The translations under genes and the position numbers were made by a program. DNA of 64,000 bases, taken from NCBI GenBank assembly GCA_963704875.1, contig CAVPIA010000008.1, positions 1,798,001 through 1,862,000 of the forward strand, in the 5' to 3' direction. Within the stretch, counting starts at the first letter, position 1. Every line of letters begins with the position of its first letter. Below, one piece after another: positions 26,936 through 35,140 of this stretch. The DNA comes from CAMYOC01 sp963704875. GTDB lineage: Bacteria; Pseudomonadota; Gammaproteobacteria; Steroidobacterales; XN24. A model generated the notes under the pieces. The model had not been told where the DNA came from, ran no database searches, and saw nothing but the letters and a program-made list of their open reading frames with translations.

Positions 26936-28558
26936 TCAGCGAACCAGTTCGATCTCGCTTGGCCGCCACTCTTTGGTGAAGAACGACTCGAGCGGACTGT
27001 ATAACCGCAGAATGACGAACCAGCCCTTTGCCGGGTCCGTCTGGATCCAGTTGCCACGTTTCACGCCTTCAGGCTGCTTCGGGCCGATGAATACCGTGGT
27101 CGATCCATCAGAGGCGACTTCGGCTGCCGGCGACGGGTAGCTCTGGCTGCCTGCCCGCGGGAACCGCTGCGGTGTCTGCAGCATCGAGCGGGACTGGTTG
27201 TCATACAAAATCAGCGACCAGAACGCACGAGCAGGGATACCCTTGGGAAGCGTGACCTTGTAGGTCTTGCTGCCATCATACGGATTGCCTTCGGAGTCCA
27301 GAAAACCGATGAGATACTGCGACCCGACGCCAGGAATGTTCATGATCATGCCGGGCGAATCGAGCGTGTAGCCATAATAGAAGGCAATGCGCGAATCCAG
27401 CGTGCGTGCTCCGGTAGGCGGATACGGCTTGAACATGCCGTCTTTGAACGCCGGCGGCGGGGTCTCAAAAAACGCGCCGCCTTCCCACAGCATGTTGCTC
27501 CACATCGAACCCGGATAGTAAGACCATTCCGGATGCTTCACGGTATAGCGCCAGTTCAGCATGCGGCCCGAAGCGCTGCCGACTGCGGCGGCATCGGTGA
27601 GGATCTTCTTCATCCGCGCATCGGGCTTGAACGGCTTGCCGTGCTGGATGCCAATGGCAGCCAGTTGTCCGGCGAGTTCCACGTCATAACTGGTGGCCGG
27701 TTCCTGCTGCACGTTTTCGTTGATCATTTCGAAGAAGCCGAAATCACTCGGCGGGATCGTGTTGAATGACTTGCCGCTGCCTTCAACGAACTTCATAGGC
27801 GGTATTGGCGGGTTCTCGGCCAGGCGTACCGTGCCATCAAGCGCCGTAGCGATGCTGGTGCCTATGCCGCCGGGCGTGTACGGATAGAGTTTGGTGTTCT
27901 TCTTGATGTTCTCAACCGCAGGCTTGGGATCCTCGTTTACCAGAAATGCACGGGACGCATACAGCACCCGGTTGGTTTTCGAGTGGGCGATAAAGTAGCC
28001 GCCTTCCGGCAGCGGTCCATCGTAACCCGGCGGCACCAGCAGGTACTTGCCGCCCTCGCCACGGTCAGGACCGGGTCGGCCGATGTCGATGATCCAGGAA
28101 AACCACATGTCATTGAGCGTGCCAAGCCCATTGGGCGGCTGTTCCAGTACCATCGGGCCTTTCGACAGGTTGATGATTCCCAGCACATAGACCGTATCCG
28201 TGTTACCGGTGAGGAACAGTGCCTCGCTGCTCAGCAACTCGGAGAAAACAAGGAACGTGTTGTCCTCGGCGCCAACGCTCTGGAAACCCTTGCCCATCGC
28301 GTAGGCCGATGCGCCGCGGAAACTGTTGTTGTAGGCGTTCAACGCACGGGTGAAATCCAGCGTGTCGCGGACCCGCTCAGCGGTCTCCACAGTCGGCACG
28401 CCGTCCTTGTATTCGAGGGTGCCAATACGACTCTCGACCCGGTCGGGTGTGGTGATTTCAGCGGGGATCGGGGTGGTCGACTGCGCGGCGGCCAGGCCGG
28501 GCACGACAAGCAGGCAAGACTGCACCAGTGCAAGCGATACTCTCAGGATCTTCTTCAT
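26936..28558 (-). CDS. DUF1254/DUF1214 domain exported protein
   Basis: 540 residues from ATG 28558, set by a GGAGAG ribosome site and a signal peptide (MKKILRVSLALVQSCLLVVP, then GLAAAQS). The N-terminal half is DUF1254 (FTRALNAYNNSFRGASAYAM, NTDTVYVLGIINLSKGPMVL). The C-terminal part is DUF1214 (SRIAFYYGYTLDSPGMIM, PARAFWSLILYDNQSRSML, and RGNWIQTDPAKGWFVILRLY). Such proteins are periplasmic and common in marine and soil Proteobacteria, of unknown function. The gene is bracketed by two copies of the family D direct repeat about 1.9 kb apart. Confidence 0.93.
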   Translation of the reverse strand: MKKILRVSLALVQSCLLVVPGLAAAQSTTPIPAEITTPDRVESRIGTLEYKDGVPTVETAERVRDTLDFTRALNAYNNSFRGASAYAMGKGFQSVGAEDNTFLVFSELLSSEALFLTGNTDTVYVLGIINLSKGPMVLEQPPNGLGTLNDMWFSWIIDIGRPGPDRGEGGKYLLVPPGYDGPLPEGGYFIAHSKTNRVLYASRAFLVNEDPKPAVENIKKNTKLYPYTPGGIGTSIATALDGTVRLAENPPIPPMKFVEGSGKSFNTIPPSDFGFFEMINENVQQEPATSYDVELAGQLAAIGIQHGKPFKPDARMKKILTDAAAVGSASGRMLNWRYTVKHPEWSYYPGSMWSNMLWEGGAFFETPPPAFKDGMFKPYPPTGARTLDSRIAFYYGYTLDSPGMIMNIPGVGSQYLIGFLDSEGNPYDGSKTYKVTLPKGIPARAFWSLILYDNQSRSMLQTPQRFPRAGSQSYPSPAAEVASDGSTTVFIGPKQPEGVKRGNWIQTDPAKGWFVILRLYSPLESFFTKEWRPSEIELVR

Positions 28559-28717
28559 AAAACTCTCCACAATGTGGCCACGAACCGACAAACCTGGCAG
28601 TTGGTCTTTTCTCCGAAATTCGAACGGCTGACGATAGCACACCAGTGTGACAGGATTACTGCTGACTGGTCAGGGATGGTCAGGGACGGCCAGCGACAAT
28701 GTCCATGATTCGCTTTA

Positions 28718-28818
28718 GCGGGGCCAACGGGCCACGACACTCGAATGGCGTCGGGTCGTAGAAAGTCAGCTACAACCTTGTTATCGCCATGGGGTCAGGG
28801 TCACTGTCCCCACAACAC
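28718..28818. repeat. Direct repeat, family D copy 2
   Basis: Upstream partner of 26780-26870, located between the DUF1254 start and the cyclase stop. Shared blocks: GCGGGGCCAACGGGCCACGA, CACTCGAATGGCGTCGGGTC, and CATGGGGTCAGGGTCACTGT followed by CCCC. A shortened end of the same element occurs at 38089. Confidence 0.85.
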
Positions 28819-28877
28819 TATTCGCTGTGCCAACTGGCTCGCGCGCCTAGCGCAGCAATCCATTGAGAGATCGCTCT

Positions 28878-30020
28878 TTAGTGGCGCAGATCGATGCGCT
28901 TATCGATGGGCACGCAAAAAATATCGACCGGGTTGCTGCGCCCCCGCAGCGTCAGCGGGGGCAGCGCCAGCAAGTTCATAGACGAGTCGACCTTGCCATC
29001 CAGCGTAAGCTTCAGCGCATTCGAGAACAGCACTTCGCCGGCGCGCGCCCGTTGACTCAGGCGCGCGGCGATGTTCACCGTGTCGCCGATCAGGGTGTAG
29101 TTCATGTACTGCTCTGATCCCAGGTTGCCGGCAACGACCTCGCCTTGATTGATGCCGATGCCCAAGCCGGTATCGATGTCGTATCTTTCCCGCCAGCGCT
29201 CAGCCAGTTCGCCAAAACCCGACAACATCTCACGTGCGGCACGCAGCGCACGCACCCCGCCATCTTCCTGGGCGATAGGCACGCCAAAGCCCACCATCAA
29301 TGAGTCGCCTGCCATGTTGAACACGGTGCCATCGTAACGGAAAGCCGCCGCCGTCAAGACCGCAAAAAATTCGTTCAGCAGCTCGAACACCTGCGCCGGC
29401 GCCAGCTTCTCGGCAATGCCGGTGAACCCGCGCATGTCGGCAAACATGACCGCAGCATGCGCGCGTGAGCCGATCGTCAGCGCGGCCATGTCGCCCTCCA
29501 TCCGGGCCATGATCTCGTCGACCAGGCGGCCGGAGACATAGCGCCGGAACACGCTGCGCAATCTCTCATGATCATGTTCTGCCGCCAGCGCACGTTGCGA
29601 GGTCAATCGATTGAGGGATCTCCGCTGCTTCAACAGGGTCTGCAGGCGCGCCAGAATCTCCGCATCGCGGGTCGTAGGTACGAAGACGGCATCGACCCCT
29701 GCTTCATAGGCAGACTGCTGCCAGATATCCCTGTCCACCAGCGCTGCCTGAGGCAATAGTGCAGTTTCCGGCCGACGGCGCAGTTGCCTGCAGGCCTCCA
29801 GCATTTCTGTTTGACCTACGTGCAGACTCGCGTGCTGGCTCACATGCGTCACAAGCAGAGAACAGAGATCCAGCTGCGGATACGTCAACAGATCGGCAGG
29901 GGTGCTTACAAAGCTGCACTCGTGACCGAGCTGCGCCAGCCAGTTGCGGATACGTTCGCGTGCTGATTGGCTTGTGGCCAACACCACGCAGGGATTATTT
30001 GCCATTGCTCGAACACTCAT
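28878..30020 (-). CDS. class III adenylate/guanylate cyclase with degenerate receiver-like N-terminus
   Basis: 380 residues from ATG 30020 (a second ATG five codons inside). Residues 1-135 have the alternating strand/helix layout of a response-regulator receiver (CVVLATSQSARERIRNWLAQ and onward) but lack the acidic pocket and phosphoacceptor aspartate. A helical linker leads to the cyclase domain (190-375) with VMFADMRGFTGIAEKL (metal aspartate), NMAGDSLMVGFG and LIGDTVNIAARLSQ. It should be a soluble cyclase. It differs from the cyclase at 7809 in having no TolB/TPR part. Confidence 0.88.
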   Translation of the reverse strand: MSVRAMANNPCVVLATSQSARERIRNWLAQLGHECSFVSTPADLLTYPQLDLCSLLVTHVSQHASLHVGQTEMLEACRQLRRRPETALLPQAALVDRDIWQQSAYEAGVDAVFVPTTRDAEILARLQTLLKQRRSLNRLTSQRALAAEHDHERLRSVFRRYVSGRLVDEIMARMEGDMAALTIGSRAHAAVMFADMRGFTGIAEKLAPAQVFELLNEFFAVLTAAAFRYDGTVFNMAGDSLMVGFGVPIAQEDGGVRALRAAREMLSGFGELAERWRERYDIDTGLGIGINQGEVVAGNLGSEQYMNYTLIGDTVNIAARLSQRARAGEVLFSNALKLTLDGKVDSSMNLLALPPLTLRGRSNPVDIFCVPIDKRIDLRH

Positions 30021-30120
30021 CGCCAGCCGAGAGTATACGGAATTCAGATGACCCGTCCGAGGCGGCTGGTGGCTGGCAACTGGTGCCTGAGTCGCAGTCC
30101 CCGCAACTGTGTCATGAGAG

Positions 30121-30173
30121 GAATTACGGGGACAGTTTACCTATTTCTCTCTCGCTGTCCGGGTACCTGGAAC
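30121..30173. repeat. Palindromic element family B, left-end copy
   Basis: Reads GAATTACGGGGACAGTTTAC, then CTATTTCTCTCTCGCTGTCC and GGGTACCTGGAAC. It is nearly identical to the left 53 bases of the complete element at 37319-37404. Only the left half is present here. It lies between the cyclase start and the RND permease stop. Confidence 0.85.
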
Positions 30174-30263
30174 GCGGCGGCAGGCCCGAGTGCTGTCTCA
30201 GCAGCTTGCTCTTTCTTGGCGTATCGCGACGCAATCCACCTATATGCGCCGCTCTGCCGCGCA

Positions 30264-33200
30264 TCAGGTACCCGGCGCCAGCTCCCGGGCTGTCGCCCGT
30301 TGCTCCGACCACTGCAGGACCGCGACCGTAAGAGCCGGCAGCATCGTCAGCGAGACGATCGCTGCGCCCAGGATGCCGAACATGACGATAGCACCGACGC
30401 CTCGATACAGCTCGGTTCCGGCTCCCGGGATGAAGACCAGCGGGGCCAGGCCGCAGATGGTCGTCAGTGTTGACATCGCGATCGGGCGTATTCGTGATGA
30501 CACAGCGTCACGTACCGCGTCGACTGCAGACATGCCGCCTTCTCGTATGCTCCGCGTGGCGCGGTCGACGATCAGGATCGGGTTGTTGACCACCGTGCCC
30601 ATCAGTATCAGGAAGCCGAGCATCGAGATCATGTCGAAGGACTGGTGAAAGCCGCCGAGCCCTATCGCGCCGAGCAGGGCGCCGAATCCGTTCAGCAGGG
30701 CCAGCCCGACGATGCCGGCTGCGATGCCAAGCGGTATCGTCGTCATGATCAACAGCGGATAGCCCCAGTGACGGAAGATAGCGACCATCAACAGGAACAC
30801 GATGATCAGTGCTACGGGATAGTTGGCTACCAGGGCCGCCTTGGTGGCTTCGAGCTGGTCGCTGGCGCCCGAGATATCGACATTGACACTGGCTGGCAGT
30901 GCACCCGTACCACGCAGATAGTCGATCACATCGAATCTGACAATTTCGACGCCGTCCTCCAGCGCAATGTCGGCCGGCGGAATGACGTTTAGCGTGACCG
31001 TGCGCTGCCCGTTGATGCGGCGAATCGAGTTTGTATCGACCGTCTCGCTGATCGTTGCAAGCGCCTCCAGGGGCAACACGCTTCCCTGCGGCGTGTAGAT
31101 CGGCAGCCCGGCCAGATTTTCGAGGCTGAACTGCCCTCCCGTCGTGCCGAACAGGTAGATGTCCACTTTGTTGTCGGACTCGAAAAACTCGTCGACGAAT
31201 GCGCCGTCCGTCAGCGCGGCGACAGTGTAGCCGACGTCATCGGCCGTCATGCCGAGTTCGGCCGCCCGGGTCCAGTCGGGGCGCACCTCGATTAAGGGTT
31301 GTGAAAGAGACAGTGATGAAGGGCTCGACTGAATGCGGGGATTGCCGAGAACTTCTTCGGCGCGCCGATACGCCGCCAGTGCCGCATTGTAGACGACGCC
31401 GAGTTCAGGCCCGGAGATGTCGAGGTTGATACTTCTCGTGCCACCGTCGTTGCTGGAAATGATGGAGCCGCGGGCCGCGAACGCACGCATGCCGGGATAC
31501 TGCCGGTAGCGCGCCGTGATCGCGTCCATGAGCTCATCGATATCCGAGCGGCGCACAGGCTCGGAGATAATGCGCATGCCGCCGGCGTCGATTCGCGTGT
31601 TCAGATAGCGGATTGCGGGGACCTCGACTTCACCGCGATCAAAGCGTTCCGGATCATCGCCCACGAACGGCAAAAAATAATCCCGCACTTCCTGGCCGAT
31701 AACGGCCATGGTCTCGAGGTTGTATCCCGGCGGCGCGCTCATCGAAGCGAAGGTCTTGGGTTCCTCGCCCTCCGGCAGGTATTCGGCCGCCGGGGTGAGA
31801 AAAAGAATGATGATCGCGCTGGCGGCAACCGTTGCAACTATCGTGGTTGCCCGGCGTTTGGGCGTCGCGATCAGCGCATCGATCGATGCGAGCAACCGGT
31901 CGCGCAATGCGTGGTCCCTGGTGCCCTGTCCCTCGGTGCCGAACGACAGGCGCGCGCTCGCCGTGGGTATCAGGGTCACCGCCACCAGCATTGACGCGAG
32001 GATCGAGGCAGCGATGGCGACGGCGACGTCGGAGTACAGTTGCCCGGCTTCCTCGACGATGAACAGCACCGGCAGGAACACCAGGATGGTCGTCAGCGTC
32101 GAAGCCAGAACGGCGGTCCAGACACTCTGCACACCCTCAACGGCTGCACGGAAGCGATCCAGCCCCTCGCGGCGCTTTTGCTCGATACTCTCGATGACGA
32201 CGATGCTATTGTCGAGCGTCATGCCGATGGCGAATGCGACGCCCGCGAGTGATATCACGTTGATGGTCCGGCCTGCGACCAGCAGGCCAATGAATGCCGC
32301 AATCGTACAAATCGGTATGCCCAGCGCCCCGACGGCCGTCGCACGTGCCGACCTGAAGAACAGGTACATGACGAGCGTAGCAAACAGCGCACCGATACCA
32401 AGGTTGATCCACACGTTGCGAATCGATGCCTCCACATAGCCGGCATCCTCTGCGATCAGCGACATGGTCATGCCGTTCGGCTCGAGTACGTCGCGCTTGA
32501 CCCGCTCGACGGCATCGAGCATCGCATACTTGATGTCGATGACGTTCGAGCCCGCCTCGCGATTGACCGACATGGATAGAACCGGGTCCGCGTTGAAATA
32601 CGCGAGCCCCTGCACCTCGAAGTGGTCGAGTTCGACGACGGCGACGTCGGACAGGCGAATGAGCGAGTCGCCACGCCTGTCGATGATGAGGTCTTCAAGC
32701 GTGCCGACCGAGTCGAAGCGTCCGACCGTCCGCAGCAGGTAGCGGCGCTTGCCGCTGTCGATCTCGCCGCCGGAGACATCGCGGTTACGCGAGCGAATCG
32801 CATTGCGCACGTCGCTGATAGTCAGTTGCCGGTCGGCGAGCTTCGCGGGATCGACAAGAATCTTGATCTGGCGGTCAGCGCCGCCGCCCACGTTGACCTG
32901 TGATACGCCGGGCACACCCGAAAGCCGCGTACGCACGTTATCGACGATGAAGTCGCGCATCATATCCATATCGAGATTGCGCGGATTTCCCGGAAGCGGC
33001 GAGATTGCGAAGTACATGAAGGAGTTCGATGAAAATGAACTGGCGTAGACGCGTGGCTCGTCAACGTTCTCCGGATAGGACGGCACCTGGTTCAGCGCGT
33101 TGCTGACCTCGATCAGCGTCTGCGTCATGTCGACACCGAACGGGAAATCCAGCTCGATCACGGCCCTGCCCGACGACGCGGAGGACTCGAGGCGCTGCAT

Positions 33201-33422
33201 ATACGGCAGCGTGCGCAGATACTCCTCCTGCTCGATCAGGATTTCCTTCTCGACATCCTGCGGCGTGGCGCCTGGCCATGAGGTTACGATGGAGATGGTC
33301 CGAACCTCGAGGTCGGGGATCATCTGAACGGGGACGCGCAGTGCCGCCACGACGCCGATGACACAGATAATAAGTGCGGCAACAGTCGTCAGGATGCCGT
33401 TGCGGACGATGGCCTCAAACAT
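30264..33422 (-). CDS. RND efflux permease (AcrB/HAE family)
   Basis: 1052 residues, full length for the family. The first helix (GILTTVAALIICVIGVVAAL), two large periplasmic loops and twelve membrane helices are in order. Helix 4 carries the proton-relay aspartate in GMTLDNSIVVIES, with asparagine at the second position, as in many non-AcrB subgroups. Helix 10-11 has LGFLILMGTVVNNPILIVDR. It should exchange protons for lipophilic or toxic compounds together with the adaptor encoded 2 bases upstream. No outer-membrane factor gene is in the operon, so a TolC-like channel from elsewhere would be needed. Confidence 0.95.
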   Translation of the reverse strand: MFEAIVRNGILTTVAALIICVIGVVAALRVPVQMIPDLEVRTISIVTSWPGATPQDVEKEILIEQEEYLRTLPYMQRLESSASSGRAVIELDFPFGVDMTQTLIEVSNALNQVPSYPENVDEPRVYASSFSSNSFMYFAISPLPGNPRNLDMDMMRDFIVDNVRTRLSGVPGVSQVNVGGGADRQIKILVDPAKLADRQLTISDVRNAIRSRNRDVSGGEIDSGKRRYLLRTVGRFDSVGTLEDLIIDRRGDSLIRLSDVAVVELDHFEVQGLAYFNADPVLSMSVNREAGSNVIDIKYAMLDAVERVKRDVLEPNGMTMSLIAEDAGYVEASIRNVWINLGIGALFATLVMYLFFRSARATAVGALGIPICTIAAFIGLLVAGRTINVISLAGVAFAIGMTLDNSIVVIESIEQKRREGLDRFRAAVEGVQSVWTAVLASTLTTILVFLPVLFIVEEAGQLYSDVAVAIAASILASMLVAVTLIPTASARLSFGTEGQGTRDHALRDRLLASIDALIATPKRRATTIVATVAASAIIILFLTPAAEYLPEGEEPKTFASMSAPPGYNLETMAVIGQEVRDYFLPFVGDDPERFDRGEVEVPAIRYLNTRIDAGGMRIISEPVRRSDIDELMDAITARYRQYPGMRAFAARGSIISSNDGGTRSINLDISGPELGVVYNAALAAYRRAEEVLGNPRIQSSPSSLSLSQPLIEVRPDWTRAAELGMTADDVGYTVAALTDGAFVDEFFESDNKVDIYLFGTTGGQFSLENLAGLPIYTPQGSVLPLEALATISETVDTNSIRRINGQRTVTLNVIPPADIALEDGVEIVRFDVIDYLRGTGALPASVNVDISGASDQLEATKAALVANYPVALIIVFLLMVAIFRHWGYPLLIMTTIPLGIAAGIVGLALLNGFGALLGAIGLGGFHQSFDMISMLGFLILMGTVVNNPILIVDRATRSIREGGMSAVDAVRDAVSSRIRPIAMSTLTTICGLAPLVFIPGAGTELYRGVGAIVMFGILGAAIVSLTMLPALTVAVLQWSEQRATARELAPGT

Positions 33423-33424
33423 AG

Positions 33425-34504
33425 CTAGCCGCCCCCGCGAATAACGTTGACCGCCTGGTTTTCCTGCAGGGATTCGTTGCCGCGAGTGACGACGAGGTCG
33501 CCTTCGGCGAGGCCGTGTGTCACTTCGATCACGCCATCGAATTCCAGCCCGATTCTTACTGTGCGTTCACGCACGATTGTTACGCCGTCACTGTCATCGA
33601 TAAGCCACGCGCTTATGCGACCATCCGGGAAGCGCAGGATTGAATCGCGGGGAACAACGGTTCCGATCCGGCCGGTCGCCAGGCCCAGGGATGCGCTGGC
33701 GGACATACCCGGTGTGATCGCGAGAGAGCTTGCGAGCGCGTCATCGTTCGCGACGACCCGGAGCAGGAAAGTCCTGGCGCCAGGATTCTTGATCGGCACG
33801 ATAGCCTCGACACGTCCGGACAGCACCAGGCCGGGGCCGGAGTCCAGCGTGATCCGGACCGGCGTATCCGTGCTGAGTTCGCCGAAATAGTCCTGCGATA
33901 CGCGGAAGTCGAAACGAAGGTTGTCTGTCGCCACCAGTTCGAGCAGCCCGTCGCCCGGATTTACCCACTCGCCGAGCTCGGAGAAGCGTTGGCTGATGAC
34001 GCCTGTAAACGGTGCTTTGAGACGATGTCGCTCGACCAGGGCTGCCTGCTCGCGTGCCGCCGCGCGCGCCGCGGCGAGCGCTGCCTCGTCGATGGTGACT
34101 TCGGAGCGAAGCGATTCAATCTGCGTGCGCGGTATTCCGCGCTCCGGACCTACCCGTTCCGCTTCGTCAAGACGACGTCGTGTATCGGTCACCTCGGCTT
34201 CGCGCTGCCGGACCTCGGCGTTTGACCGCTGCAGCGCAAGCTCGGCGAGTTCGGCATCGAGACTAAGCAGGACGTCGCCCGCATCGACACGCTGGCCTTC
34301 ATCGACAAACAGTTCGGCTACCAACCCTGAGACGGCGGTGGACAGTACCGCCGAACGTGGAGAGGTTACCGTGCCGGTGACGTCGAGACGATTCACGATA
34401 TCGCGTGTCGTGACCGCCGTTACTTCGACCGGTGCCTGGGCAGTGGCCGTATTGGCAATCAGTATTGAACAGATGAGCGACAGCACGATCTGTCTGCTGT
34501 GCAT
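33425..34504 (-). CDS. RND efflux periplasmic adaptor subunit (membrane fusion protein)
   Basis: 359 residues from ATG 34504, chosen because it directly precedes the signal peptide (QIVLSLICSILIANTATAQA). Lipoyl/barrel-sandwich halves occur at VSGLVAELFVDEGQRVDAGD and HRLKAPFTGVISQRF, separated by a coiled-coil hairpin rich in E, A and R. The beta-barrel and membrane-proximal domains follow. It bridges the permease and an outer-membrane channel. It is first in the operon, 2 bases ahead of the permease, which implies translational coupling. Confidence 0.94.
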   Translation of the reverse strand: MHSRQIVLSLICSILIANTATAQAPVEVTAVTTRDIVNRLDVTGTVTSPRSAVLSTAVSGLVAELFVDEGQRVDAGDVLLSLDAELAELALQRSNAEVRQREAEVTDTRRRLDEAERVGPERGIPRTQIESLRSEVTIDEAALAAARAAAREQAALVERHRLKAPFTGVISQRFSELGEWVNPGDGLLELVATDNLRFDFRVSQDYFGELSTDTPVRITLDSGPGLVLSGRVEAIVPIKNPGARTFLLRVVANDDALASSLAITPGMSASASLGLATGRIGTVVPRDSILRFPDGRISAWLIDDSDGVTIVRERTVRIGLEFDGVIEVTHGLAEGDLVVTRGNESLQENQAVNVIRGGG

Positions 34505-34683
34505 GAGGGTGTCTCCGAGTCCGCTGGGCTTCGAGCCGCCCACTATTGTACGTCGCTATCTGTTGCACGGCGTACCAGTATACGGGTCGGATTGGCGAGG
34601 GCGCTGCTCGGAGCCCGGACTGATACAAGCTGTTACCCGCCGCGCGAGGAGAGCAGTTTGATTCGCAGAAGATTCAGTTTGCC

Positions 34684-34930
34684 CTATTTGGCTGGCGTTT
34701 CGCTCTGGGTGGCAGCCCGGTACGTTACGTCAGCAGCTTGCCCTTCCGTACGCGCTTCTGGTGCGCTTTCTTCGTATTCATGCGACGTGCCGAGCCACTC
34801 GAAGTAGTCGTTCTCGTTCTTCTCGCTGGAAAGGCCCCCTCTTCGGTGGCATGTCATCCGCCCGTTTCTCTTTAGGCCCGGGTTCGAGTCGAATTCTCTT
34901 TGGCCCGAGTACTTGCGGTATCCTCTTCAT
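34684..34930 (-). pseudogene. possible small frameshifted gene, unknown
   Basis: On the minus strand, ATG 34930 opens MKRIPQVLGPKRIRLEPGP and KEKRADDMPPKRG. The frame then shifts at a run of five G (about 34838-34842) into a second frame, SSEKNENDYFEWLGTSHEYE, followed by an acidic, alanine-rich tail ending at TAG 34684. Dropping one G joins them into about 81 residues. The composition looks protein-like, but no family is recognised. The rest of the 34505-35140 gap shows only the katG leader. Low confidence. Confidence 0.35.
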
Positions 34931-35140
34931 TAGATTTATCCGCCCAACCTGACAGCATCCATGGAAAGACGTAGTCAGTGCTGGATTTGATTACCAGGGC
35001 CAATCTAATGTTTCGGACAGTGGTGTCAGACGCACCTGCCGGCCCGGTCAGGCAATTGTAATGCGGCTTCAGTCTTTGCCGAGATCAGGCGCAACAGTTG
35101 TCCAGAACCTCGGTCGATGGCCCGATAAACGGAGAGCGAT

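Noticed and set aside
28878..29300. A response-regulator receiver domain at the N-terminus of the second cyclase as a working phosphoacceptor
   Set aside because: The acidic pocket and phosphoacceptor aspartate are not visible in residues 1-135, so only a degenerate receiver-like fold is claimed. The domain itself is encoded near 29600-30020.
34860..34920. GGTTCGAGTC sequence resembling a tRNA T-loop
   Set aside because: No acceptor stem, anticodon arm or D-loop can be drawn around it.
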